64,000 bases of DNA from Pectobacterium betavasculorum (lineage in GTDB: Bacteria; Pseudomonadota; Gammaproteobacteria; Enterobacterales; Enterobacteriaceae), in assembly GCF_000749845.1 (NCBI RefSeq), contig NZ_JQHM01000008.1:62001-126000 (forward strand). The letters are read 5' to 3'. The stretch's first letter is position 1, and every line of letters starts with the position of its first letter. The notes below the pieces were generated by a model. The model was not told where the DNA came from and made no database searches. It was given only the letters and a program-made list of their open reading frames with translations. Positions 50,435-57,171 of this stretch are shown piece after piece. The position numbers and the translations under genes are program-made.

Positions 50435-50609
50435 GACCGACCTCCGTTTCCGATGCTTGGAAAGCTTGATGCAGGCTGTTAAGGCGTTCCGCTAATACGA
50501 AAGTTAAAATCTCTTTAGCTTCGGGGTTGCTCAGTTCAACAATGGCGTAGGCCAGCGCACGGCACTGATCGATAACCTCTTCCAGTTCTAACGGCGTGTT
50601 ATCAAACAT
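50427..50609 (-). CDS. Small island protein, paralogue of 54991-55182
   Basis: The 60-residue protein (MFDNTPLELEEVIDQCRALA) has an excellent GGAGGTGCGCC ribosome-binding site. A close paralogue occurs in the remnant outside the island (MFDNTPLEPEEALEQCRALA). Retention of both copies suggests function. The frame is open far upstream to 51620, but that extension runs across other genes and is not used. Confidence 0.65.
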   Translation of the reverse strand: MFDNTPLELEEVIDQCRALAYAIVELSNPEAKEILTFVLAERLNSLHQAFQASETEVGHV

Positions 50610-50790
50610 GGCGCACCTCCTGAACAGGCAGGCGACCAGCAAAAACCATAACGCAGCCATCAGGTGATTTTTCCCGTGCTTCGCGTTCGGTAGTGGCGAT
50701 GATGCGAACAATACCTTGAGACGAAATGCCCAGCGCCAGAAAGCGATACTGAAATTCCGGGCGAGTTTGGGTAGACTGGATATCAGCCAT
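50602..50790 (-). CDS. Icd-like small protein, first gene of the early operon
   Basis: The 62-residue protein (start MADIQSTQTRPEFQYRFLAL, end MVFAGRLPVQEVRHV) fits small prophage proteins annotated as host cell division inhibitor Icd-like, which share the FAxRLPVQ ending. The annotation comes from P1 Icd; the function here is not shown. A paralogue with a nearly identical leader is at 55175-55363. It is transcribed away from the RHH-like regulator gene at 50986. Confidence 0.55.
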   Translation of the reverse strand: MADIQSTQTRPEFQYRFLALGISSQGIVRIIATTEREAREKSPDGCVMVFAGRLPVQEVRHV

Positions 50791-50882
50791 AGTGTTAGCT
50801 CCAATAACATTGTGGTTAGAAACCTCGGTAGTGCCGCAAACACTCCGGGGTTTCGCTGTTTTGGCACCTCTAAGAAATAAAG

Positions 50883-50964
50883 GTGTCGGACACAATGTAT
50901 TTTATTCGTGTCGGACACGTCAAGCATTGCACTGAATATTTTTTTGTATATGATTGTCGGACAC
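50883..50964 (+). promoter_or_regulatory. Triplicated operator and promoter of the RHH-like regulator
   Basis: GTGTCGGACAC occurs at 50883-50893 and 50908-50918, with TTGTCGGACAC at 50954-50964. A good promoter lies between copies: -35 TTGCAC (50927-50932), 16-base spacer, -10 TATGAT (50949-50954). The third operator starts at the end of the -10, so binding would block transcription. The copies also lie before the divergent small-gene operon. Confidence 0.75.
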
Positions 50965-50985
50965 CATTTTGCAAGGAATCCAGTA

Positions 50986-51171
50986 ATGGCAACAAAGTCA
51001 GTGAATGCCAAGTCAAAAAGATTTGACGTGCGGGTTCCGCACAATATCGCCGATGCAGTTGAGCGTTTGAAAGAAGACGGTGAAAGTACCGGACAGTTTG
51101 TTGTTACTGCCCTTGAAGGCGAGATCAAACGCCGCCAGCGTAAGCAAGCCAGAACGGAATCTGAAAGCTGA
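50986..51171 (+). CDS. YlcI/YnfO-family ribbon-helix-helix-like regulator
   Basis: The 61-residue protein (MATKSVNAKSKRFDVRVPHN at the start) has an RHH-like pattern: a beta-strand (RFDVRVP), then two helices (IADAVERLKED; ESTGQFVVTALEGEIKRRQR). E. coli YlcI/YnfO prophage proteins share it. It is the only plus-strand gene in the island and is preceded by three operator copies, so it is probably the repressor of itself and of the divergent operon. ATG 50986 follows AAGGA. Confidence 0.7.
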   Translation: MATKSVNAKSKRFDVRVPHNIADAVERLKEDGESTGQFVVTALEGEIKRRQRKQARTESES

Positions 51172-51609
51172 ACAGGGTTACTCCCCGTAATGCTGTGAAC
51201 TGCCCCGATGATTTCGGGGTTGTTTTGCGGGTGACTAATAGTCACGCACAAATTCCGAACTAACCCTCTTAAAGAGGTTAAGTTATCCCCGCACGTCTCT
51301 GTGTCATTCGTCGAAACCTCTAAACCACGTTTAACGTTGTTTTGCCTCAGCCATGTAACTCTATGATTTCTTTCCTTACATCCAATCAGGATGATTGCCG
51401 AACCTAAGCAGTGTTTATGTTCAGGCGAACCTGAATACGGGCAGACTAAGCGCAATTTTGCGCTTTGCTTTTCTTTCAAGCGGTTAACATGTTGATTTTG
51501 TTCCAGAGGACATTTTTGGGCTTTGGGTAATAACCACAAATATGTGGTATTCTGGACACGCTTTAGTTTTATGCAGTGACATGAGCGGCCTGGCGTGGCC
51601 GCTTTTGTT
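51172..51609. other. Non-coding stretch with terminators between the regulator and the Rha-like gene
   Basis: This 438-base region holds a terminator after the regulator gene, a small palindrome CCTCTTAAAGAGG (near 51266-51278) and a second terminator hairpin at 51585-51611 preceded by a promoter-like sequence. I see no gene. Short frames here have no ribosome-binding sites. Confidence 0.5.
51204..51227 (+). terminator. Terminator of the RHH-like regulator gene
   Basis: CCCCGA and TCGGGG arms around a 5-base loop are followed by TTGTTTT, 33 bases after the stop codon. Confidence 0.75.
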
Positions 51610-51611
51610 TT
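51585..51611 (+). terminator. Plus-strand terminator hairpin, possibly ending a small RNA
   Basis: GCGGCC and GGCCGC arms around TGGCGT are followed by TTTTGTTTT. A possible -10 (TATTCT, 51549-51554) lies about 30 bases upstream, so a short transcript is possible. Confidence 0.6.
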
Positions 51612-52203
51612 ATTTAGCATTTGGATTATCCTTCCCGAAATTGAGCGGCAACTGGCTTAGGCTTTTAACCAGGTATTCCGCTTTCTCCAGTAGAACCAAA
51701 TCATCCTGTCGTCTTCTGAGGCGGCGACCTGCATCACTCGAATCTTCATCCGAAAACTGACGAGCGGAAGTAACGATGTGTTGGAGTTCGTTGATGGTAT
51801 GGGCTAAATATCCATCCCTTTGGCGATCCAGTTCTTCCATGTAGTCATATACCGCAGCTTGAAGCTCATAGCTGTAGCTCATTGCCATTAGGCAGGCTTC
51901 GCGCTTGGGGAATAGGTAACCGGGATATTCTTCCCCGTTTTGCTCATTGCGGAATGGGTATGCGAAATTTTTCGCATACCCCACACCAAGCACTTTGGGT
52001 ACTTTTTTGTTGAAATCTGCATGGCGGAGTTTGTGATATTTGTTGCAAGGGAAACCCACCCCCTCCGCTTTGGCCTTTGATTTACGTTCGTCATTTATAT
52101 AAGCAACCATTTGCAGGCTGCTCATCATTGGTACTGAATTAACTATCAGGCTGCTTTCAGGGTGATCGAATCCCTGCCCGGTAAGGGCATTTAATTTTTT
52201 CAT
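51610..52203 (-). CDS. Rha-family-like phage regulatory protein
   Basis: The 197-residue protein fits the Rha/phage regulatory group: N-terminal MSSLQMVAYINDERKSKAKA, a central stretch KYHKLRHADFNKKVPKVLG and PGYLFPKREACLMAMSYSYE, the common Rha pattern. The C-terminal part is helical and charged. Such proteins act in lysogenic control of lambdoid phages. The homology is moderate, judged by pattern only. Confidence 0.6.
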   Translation of the reverse strand: MKKLNALTGQGFDHPESSLIVNSVPMMSSLQMVAYINDERKSKAKAEGVGFPCNKYHKLRHADFNKKVPKVLGVGYAKNFAYPFRNEQNGEEYPGYLFPKREACLMAMSYSYELQAAVYDYMEELDRQRDGYLAHTINELQHIVTSARQFSDEDSSDAGRRLRRRQDDLVLLEKAEYLVKSLSQLPLNFGKDNPNAK

Positions 52204-52223
52204 TGTTGATTACCTGTCGTTAA

Positions 52224-52505
52224 TTAAGCTGATTTTCGGCTATATGGTGTATTAACGTTCTCGACGGCTGGGGGATTGCGAACCCACCAAAGCACATCAC
52301 TAAGAAGCCAGGCGCAACTATTACGGCCAAAGTGACAACGGGGCGGAAATTTGCCTTCATTCTCCATATTCCAACGAGTGGAACGGGAAAGGCTGGTTAT
52401 TTCTTGACACTCGCTTTCACGAATACGACGATCAAACTTGAAACCGTATTCTTCAAGGATGGTACGGCGTTGTGTTGGGGTTGGTGGGGTAAAGCTAGTT
52501 TTCAC
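52224..52505 (-). CDS. AlpA-like helix-turn-helix regulator
   Basis: The 93-residue protein has the AlpA signature: RIRESECQEITSLSRSTRW (helix-turn-helix), NEGKFPPRCHFGRNS and WLLSDVLWWVRN. AlpA-type proteins activate excision and early genes in P4-like elements and PICIs. The start is GTG 52505, with GGAGA upstream. It begins the block of regulatory genes after the integrase. Confidence 0.8.
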   Translation of the reverse strand: MKTSFTPPTPTQRRTILEEYGFKFDRRIRESECQEITSLSRSTRWNMENEGKFPPRCHFGRNSCAWLLSDVLWWVRNPPAVENVNTPYSRKSA

Positions 52506-52620
52506 TATGTTGTCTCCGCTGTTTTGATGTTTGCAGAGACAGCATCTATTTTTTTATACAAATTATTAAGCAGTTAGTCCCTTAATAAGGTGTTAAACCT
52601 TAATGAGATACTTGCTGAGG
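52506..52620 (-). promoter_or_regulatory. Promoter region of the AlpA-like gene with AT-rich repeats
   Basis: The 115-base gap contains CCTTAATAAGG (52579-52589), CCTTAAT (near 52598) and TTATTAAG (near 52564), related words in both orientations. These may be operator sites for AlpA or integrase-arm-type binding. Confidence 0.4.
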
Positions 52621-53430
52621 TTATTCTTTTAGCCATCTACCAATCGTATAGTCATCAAAGGAAATACTCTTCCCCTGTGATGTTGCTGTCGCTTCTAGTA
52701 ATTCTGATATCTTCTTATAATTTCCTATTGATTCGGGATAAAGCTCTTGAAGCATTATTTTTATAGCATTTCTTGCTGATGATGAAGTTCTTTGTCTTTT
52801 CTTAATATCGACAATTCCAACCGAATATGAGTCAGATTTATTTTCTTCCTCATCTTTACCATCCCAAATGCCAATTTTAAAAAAATTTACTATTTTTTGA
52901 AGGTTATCATGATCAATTATTAAATTTGTTTTTTCTACATTAACTGGTTTTTCAAAACATAAAAAATCGTTTCTTCTATATGAAGAAAAACCATGAACAA
53001 ATGCCACGCCAGATTTATTATCCATATCTAAAACACCAAACATATCAGATAAAACAACACCCTCATCAATAAATCTAGTTACTATTGTTGGAACTATATC
53101 CCATAGCCCATAAGCTTTCCCTGTGTATGTAAATAACCCAACATTACTTTCTTCATCCAAGAAGGAATCTTCGCTTTCCACTCCATTATCTAAGAACCAT
53201 CTTCTACCTGTATAAATGTTATCGCTACCATAAATATCACCTAACATTCGATAAAAAGATCTTTCCAATCTATCATCGGGTAAGTATCTACTTAAACTAC
53301 AGGGTTCGGCATTAAGATTAACCTGCAACTTAATACGCCCTGTGAGCCAGAAATGAATAATATCATCGACTTCGCACTCTAATAAATTAGACGCACGAAC
53401 TAATTTATAATAATCCATAATAGGTTTCAT
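52621..53430 (-). CDS. AT-rich unknown gene next to the integrase
   Basis: This 269-residue soluble protein has no recognised domain. The start MKPIMDYYKLVRASNLLECE at ATG 53430 follows TTGAGG. The C-terminus (ARNAIKIMLQELYP, then FDDYTIGRWLKE) resembles a helix-turn-helix-like ending of phage-borne hypothetical proteins. Its base composition is much lower in GC than its neighbours, a mark of cargo. It lies 17 bases after the integrase stop. Confidence 0.7.
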   Translation of the reverse strand: MKPIMDYYKLVRASNLLECEVDDIIHFWLTGRIKLQVNLNAEPCSLSRYLPDDRLERSFYRMLGDIYGSDNIYTGRRWFLDNGVESEDSFLDEESNVGLFTYTGKAYGLWDIVPTIVTRFIDEGVVLSDMFGVLDMDNKSGVAFVHGFSSYRRNDFLCFEKPVNVEKTNLIIDHDNLQKIVNFFKIGIWDGKDEEENKSDSYSVGIVDIKKRQRTSSSARNAIKIMLQELYPESIGNYKKISELLEATATSQGKSISFDDYTIGRWLKE

Positions 53431-53447
53431 AATTACCTCAATATAAT

Positions 53448-54674
53448 TCACATTCGCTTAGCAGACGATAATATAAATATATTCTCATGCCCATCCGCTA
53501 ATACATCCAGCCGTTCTACCCACTTGTTCAGTGCATCCAGCTTTTCCGGTAGGTATAGGCTACGGTTGTAAATCGCCATAACTCCCGGCATTGAATGCCC
53601 TAATAGTTGCTCGACAACATGAGGGGCGATCCCCATGTTATTCATACCCGTTGAAAGCGTCCGGCGTAAGTCGTGCAGTGTCCACGCCTCAGAATGACCT
53701 AACTTTTTATAAACGCCTCTTCCCCACTGGCTGACAGCTTCAACATTCTTCTCTGTACCAAGTAGGAGGCCAGACTTGCCGTAATCCTGGTATAACTGTT
53801 CGATGAATGGCCGTAACGTTTCAGGTACTGGCCGCACAATCTTTTCACCGCCTTTACTGTGTTCTTTGGGAACCGTCCAAATCCAGGCATCACGATCCCA
53901 TTCTTGCCACGTTGATAAACGCGCTTCCTGAGAGCGGCAACCAAACACCATAATGATTTTTAGTAGATGCGTGTAATAAGGCATAAACCTATCCCCAGAT
54001 AGAATAGCCGCCCATAAATCACCAGCTTCAATATCACTCAACACGCGATCCTTTTTGCGCTGCTTTTTGCCAACATCAGGGATTGTGAGGTCGTCTAAAG
54101 CATTGCTCACCGCGTAACGGCGAACACGGCAAAATTTCAGGGCTTGCTTGCACATTTGGAAAACGTAGCCAGCCGCTACTGGCGTTTCCTTTTTGATGCG
54201 ATCAAAGCATTGCAACCAGTAACGTGTTTCACAATCGGCCAACGCCATTTTCCCGATATAGGGATAAATATGCTTCTTCAGTTGCGCTTCATGCCGTTTC
54301 ACGTTGGCGCGATTATCTTCGGCGTACTGTTTGATCCAATACTCAAGCGCTTCTTTCACCGTTACGGGCTTTAACGTCTCTTCTACGGTCAGAACAAGCT
54401 GATGGCGCGGGTCTTTACCAGAAGCAAGCCAATTACGGCACTTATCACGCGCTTGTCTGGCTTCTTTAAGGCTCATATCCGGGTAACGTCCCAGCGTTAC
54501 GCGACACAACTTTTCACCAACTAGACGATAGGTAAACACCCAGCTAATGCCACCCGCTTTTGAAGCCTTCGCGCTCAACCCGGCACCATCAGCATAGAAC
54601 TCAATCTTTTGGTTGGGTACGCCCATTAAGTTCCGTAGCCGCTTGTCGCTCAGTTTGTTGAGTTCACCCGCCAT
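53448..54674 (-). CDS. Tyrosine integrase of the island
   Basis: The 408-residue protein catalyses site-specific recombination at the fis att site. It has the N-terminal DUF4102 arm-binding domain (KLSDKRLRNLMGVPNQKIEF), the core-binding domain and a catalytic domain with Arg in FGCRSQEA (about 245), HDLRR (about 333), LGHS and the nucleophile Tyr in MAIYNRS (about 370). All residues are present. It is adjacent to attR. Confidence 0.93.
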   Translation of the reverse strand: MAGELNKLSDKRLRNLMGVPNQKIEFYADGAGLSAKASKAGGISWVFTYRLVGEKLCRVTLGRYPDMSLKEARQARDKCRNWLASGKDPRHQLVLTVEETLKPVTVKEALEYWIKQYAEDNRANVKRHEAQLKKHIYPYIGKMALADCETRYWLQCFDRIKKETPVAAGYVFQMCKQALKFCRVRRYAVSNALDDLTIPDVGKKQRKKDRVLSDIEAGDLWAAILSGDRFMPYYTHLLKIIMVFGCRSQEARLSTWQEWDRDAWIWTVPKEHSKGGEKIVRPVPETLRPFIEQLYQDYGKSGLLLGTEKNVEAVSQWGRGVYKKLGHSEAWTLHDLRRTLSTGMNNMGIAPHVVEQLLGHSMPGVMAIYNRSLYLPEKLDALNKWVERLDVLADGHENIFILSSAKRM

Positions 54675-54838
54675 AATGCCCCAAAGTGTTTATACAAATG
54701 TTTATACATAAATCTCTGCATAACAGCATAAACAGTAAAAAGCACTGGAACAATATACAGTGAATATAATTCTTAACTTACTGATTATTAAAGGTAATAG
54801 AGAAACACAAGGAAGCATGAAGACAGGAAATAAAAATG

Positions 54839-54855
54839 TACGGCATGAACTGATA
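54839..54855. repeat. Right attachment site of the island (17-bp direct repeat)
   Basis: TACGGCATGAACTGATA is identical to 39125-39141. The sequence after it (CTAATCAGTTAAGC then a terminator) is probably the original fis 3' flank. Confidence 0.85.
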
Positions 54856-54878
54856 CTAATCAGTTAAGCATTTGAAAA

Positions 54879-54914
54879 AAGGCGCTTTACCTCTTTTGGT
54901 TAAGCGCCTTTTTC
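54879..54914 (+). terminator. Original fis terminator, displaced by the island
   Basis: AAGGCGCTT and AAGCGCCTT arms are followed by TTTTTC. In the uninterrupted chromosome it would start about 24 bases after the fis stop. Confidence 0.75.
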
Positions 54915-54990
54915 TTTGCTTCGATTTAGGCAGAAACGGCCTTAGCGTGGCGGTCTGAATCATTGCGTCTGCAAGATGAGGAGTCTGTTT

Positions 54991-55182
54991 CTAATGACTC
55001 ATTCCCTCTGGTTTATCCGTTTCTGACGCATGAAAGAGTCGGTGCAGGTTATCTAGCCGTTCCGCTAACACGAACGTTAAAATCTCTTTCGATTCTGGAT
55101 GGTTCAATTCGACAATGGCATAAGCCAGCGCACGACACTGCTCGAGCGCTTCTTCGGGTTCTAACGGAGTGTTATCAAACAT
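54991..55182 (-). CDS. Paralogue of the 60-residue island protein, in a satellite remnant
   Basis: The 63-residue protein (MFDNTPLEPEEALEQCRALA) is a close paralogue of 50427-50609 and has the same GGAGGTGCGCC ribosome-binding site. It lies outside attR and is followed by no further element genes, so it is the end of a truncated operon. Function unknown. Confidence 0.6.
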   Translation of the reverse strand: MFDNTPLEPEEALEQCRALAYAIVELNHPESKEILTFVLAERLDNLHRLFHASETDKPEGMSH

Positions 55183-55363
55183 GGCGCACCTCCTGAACGG
55201 GCAGGCGACCAGCGAAAACCATGACGAAGCCATCGGGAGAATGTTCTCGTGCCTGACGTTCGGTGGTAGCGATAATATGCACGACACGTTGGGACGATGT
55301 GCCCAGAGCAAGAAAGCGATACTGAAATTCGGGGCGAGTTTGGGTAGACTGGATATCAGCCAT
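55175..55363 (-). CDS. Paralogue of the Icd-like protein, in a satellite remnant
   Basis: The 62-residue protein (MADIQSTQTRPEFQYRFLAL, MVFAGRLPVQEVRHV) differs from 50602-50790 mainly in the middle. The upstream leader CATAGTGTTAGCTCCAATAA (in plus orientation) is shared with the island copy. It is intact and has the same overlap with the next gene. Confidence 0.6.
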   Translation of the reverse strand: MADIQSTQTRPEFQYRFLALGTSSQRVVHIIATTERQAREHSPDGFVMVFAGRLPVQEVRHV

Positions 55364-55435
55364 AGTGTTAGCTCCAATAACATTGTGGTTAGAGGCTCGG
55401 TTAGTGCTCCAACACTGCCGAGCTTCGCATTTCAT

Positions 55436-55530
55436 AGGTGAATCGCACCTATGCAGCTAACATTACGCCCAAGTGAATCGCACCTCAAGGTATTTTTTAG
55501 AGTTATTTTTACGTATACTGAATCGCACTT
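55436..55530 (+). promoter_or_regulatory. Triplicated operator of the remnant regulator
   Basis: Three copies of the word TGAATCGCAC occur in 15-base contexts: AGGTGAATCGCACCT (55436-55450), AAGTGAATCGCACCT (55471-55485) and TACTGAATCGCACTT (55516-55530). A -10 TATACT (55514-55519) overlaps the third copy. The layout copies 50883-50964 but the operator sequence is different. Confidence 0.7.
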
Positions 55531-55549
55531 AGCACATGGAGATCCAGTA

Positions 55550-55735
55550 ATGGCAACGGGTTCAATTAACAACAAGTCACAGCAGTTGAATGCACGGTTC
55601 CCGCACGATGTTGTTGCTGAAATGGAAAGTAGCCTTGAAGCAGGTGAGACAAAAGCGCAATTCATCATCACCGCAGTAAAAGGCGAGATAAAACGCCGCC
55701 AGCGCAAATCGCCCAAAGACGAATCCAAAGACTGA
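55550..55735 (+). CDS. YlcI/YnfO-family RHH-like regulator, remnant copy
   Basis: The 61-residue protein (MATGSINNKSQQLNARFPHD, helices EMESSLEAGETKAQ and ITAVKGEIKRRQR) is a diverged paralogue of 50986-51171. The C-terminal half is more conserved; the N-terminal beta strand that contacts DNA (QLNARFP against RFDVRVP) differs, in line with the different operators. Intact. Confidence 0.65.
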   Translation: MATGSINNKSQQLNARFPHDVVAEMESSLEAGETKAQFIITAVKGEIKRRQRKSPKDESKD

Positions 55736-56152
55736 TTGTTATTGCGGGTAGATTAGGCTGTACTGGTTCGTGGTTAGTTTGGCAGGCAGATCACGCCAGA
55801 AGTGGTCGTATGAGAAAACCCAAAAGCCATTCCTGTAGATTCCTTTTTGTCGATGTTATCTCTTATTGAGGTTCGAAACTCCTTATAGCTTGTATGAGTG
55901 CAGGATTCATCTGCGTGGTTCTGAAAGGCTTTTGGGAACTAAGGAGAGGATTTGCCCCAATACATGCTCAGCGTGTATTGGGGCAAATCCTGATGACATG
56001 GTAAATCCGTTATAGAGACGGGTTCACTTGAACTAGCGAAATACATCAAAACTCGTTAGATATTGCTTATTTTTGTCCGATACAAAAAATGTTGTATTAT
56101 CCGTATTTCCCTGTAATATAAAACTCATACTAAATTGTGTGAGGATGGCGTT
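55736..56152. other. Non-coding stretch with a perfect 17-bp hairpin
   Basis: No gene is visible in this 417-base region. It contains the inverted repeat at 55948-55990 and, just before the next gene, an AT-rich region with ATACAAAAAATGTTGTATT (56082-56100), a near-perfect palindrome that may be an operator for that gene. Confidence 0.5.
55948..55990. repeat. Perfect 17-bp inverted repeat with 9-base loop
   Basis: Arms GGATTTGCCCCAATACA (55948-55964) and TGTATTGGGGCAAATCC (55974-55990) pair without mismatch. There is no T-run on either side, so it is not a normal terminator. Confidence 0.8.
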
Positions 56153-56524
56153 ATGAGTGATTTTTCTAATTTTAGACTAAAAAAATCAACGGAAGAGAGC
56201 CTTAAGGAATATGTTAATGACTTCGGGATGACAGTTGATGATGTTATTTTGAACTTAATAAAAGAGAATAAGTCGTTAAAATCATCACTTGGACAAAATT
56301 TTACTTTATCAGACGATGAGGACACTCACCGCTTCAAAGATTATATGATTCATAAGCTGCCTAAAGGGAAGATTCTTGTCACCAAAGACGGGCTTAAGGT
56401 AAGTAATATGAAAAAAATATTGGTTGAGGCAGGCAGCTCTGTAGGTATGGATGAAAGCAAACTTGATCCGGATTTAACCACCTATGAGATAGGGCGTTTT
56501 CTGTTTAAGCATCTTCAGGAGTGA
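56153..56524 (+). CDS. AT-rich hypothetical protein near the remnant
   Basis: The 123-residue soluble protein (MSDFSNFRLKKSTEESLKEY) is not recognised. The N-terminal 45 residues (RLKKSTEESLKEYVNDFGMT) look like an RHH-type strand-helix. The C-terminal part is charged. ATG 56153 follows GAGGATGGCG. Low GC suggests transfer. It may belong to the remnant or be a separate insertion. Confidence 0.6.
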   Translation: MSDFSNFRLKKSTEESLKEYVNDFGMTVDDVILNLIKENKSLKSSLGQNFTLSDDEDTHRFKDYMIHKLPKGKILVTKDGLKVSNMKKILVEAGSSVGMDESKLDPDLTTYEIGRFLFKHLQE

Positions 56525-56582
56525 TGAATTTACCGCCTATCAAGGCTGTAAAATGAAATTACTGGACAGATTCCATTGTGAC

Positions 56583-56608
56583 CCCGATTGCCTGCCAAGG
56601 CAGTCGGG
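56583..56608. repeat. Inverted repeat between the AT-rich gene and the ASCH gene
   Basis: CCCGATTGCCT and AGGCAGTCGGG arms (one G-T pair) around GCCA. It separates convergent genes but lacks a T-run. Confidence 0.5.
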
Positions 56609-56693
56609 AGTCCACATTGAATAGCCATATTAAAATTCAAACACATTCCAACAACTGCTACCAAGGATGTTTTTCCCAAATCTAACGTCTGCT

Positions 56694-57107
56694 TTACACC
56701 TTGAGGCACTCAACCAGCTCAAACTCTTCACACACCAGCAGCATATCTGGGGCGAAGGTGCCTTCTCGTTCGAAAAACTCCTGATGTGCTTGCTGCCAGA
56801 AAGCCAGGCTTTTATCCCCTTCGCCTTCTTTCGCCGCCATCTCAGCAGTAATATCGCAGTAGCGCACCAGCGTTAACGAGCGCGTTCGAATCACGCAGGA
56901 GGGCTGTCCGGCACCGTCCAGAACGATGTTGTAATCGCCGACCTGTGGCGTTTCCTCGTTTTTAAACGCGTGATACGAGCTACAGGTCGCCGTTTTATGC
57001 CCTTCCCGCACTAGTTGCAGAAGTTCATCCGCCAGCTCGGGGCTATCGCCAAACGCCCAGCGCAGCGCGTCTGGGTACTTTTCCAATCCTTGTTTATGGC
57101 TCATCAT
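56694..57107 (-). CDS. ASCH-domain protein (YhfF-like)
   Basis: The 137-residue protein belongs to the ASCH group: RWAFGDSPELADELLQLVREGHKTATCSS, then VGDYNIVLDGAGQPSCVIRT and late FEREGTFAPDMLLVCEEFELVE. ASCH domains bind RNA or modified nucleosides. The specific role is unknown. Stands alone, opposite to the AT-rich gene. Confidence 0.85.
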   Translation of the reverse strand: MMSHKQGLEKYPDALRWAFGDSPELADELLQLVREGHKTATCSSYHAFKNEETPQVGDYNIVLDGAGQPSCVIRTRSLTLVRYCDITAEMAAKEGEGDKSLAFWQQAHQEFFEREGTFAPDMLLVCEEFELVECLKV

Positions 57108-57171
57108 CTTCCTCTGTTATACGGCTATGATTGCTTTCTTCTCTCACGCCATCATAGCCGTAAAACGACCA

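Larger units (their letters stand above)
39125..54855 (-). mobile_element. Integrated phage satellite, capsid-forming PICI type, at the 3' end of fis
   Basis: This 15.7-kb element is bounded by perfect 17-bp repeats and has a tyrosine integrase at its right end. Almost all genes are on the minus strand in the order integrase, AlpA-like, Rha-like, small genes, P4-type primase, iterons, capsid, protease, portal, connectors, HNH, small and large terminase. There are no lysis genes, no tail tube, tape measure, tail sheath or fibre genes, and only an orphan gpI-like gene. The size and gene set fit capsid-forming phage-inducible chromosomal islands (cf-PICIs). A deleted prophage is the alternative, but the compact ordered modules and AlpA/P4-type primase favour a satellite. 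Confidence 0.8.
54675..54990. other. Right boundary region: attP arm, attR and displaced fis terminator
   Basis: The 316-base region holds the integrase upstream arm (54675-54838, AT-rich with ACA-rich words), attR and the terminator at 54879-54914. No gene is visible. Confidence 0.6.

Noticed and set aside
50427..51620. A 397-residue minus-strand frame
   Set aside because: It runs through the Icd-like gene, the operators, and the plus-strand regulator. Only its last 60 codons have a ribosome-binding site and a paralogue.
39125..54855. Complete prophage
   Set aside because: No lysis cassette, tail tube, tape measure, baseplate or fibre genes lie between the att repeats; the gene order fits a satellite better.
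39125..54855. Insertion at a tRNA gene
   Set aside because: No tRNA-like sequence lies at either boundary; the repeat is the fis coding end.
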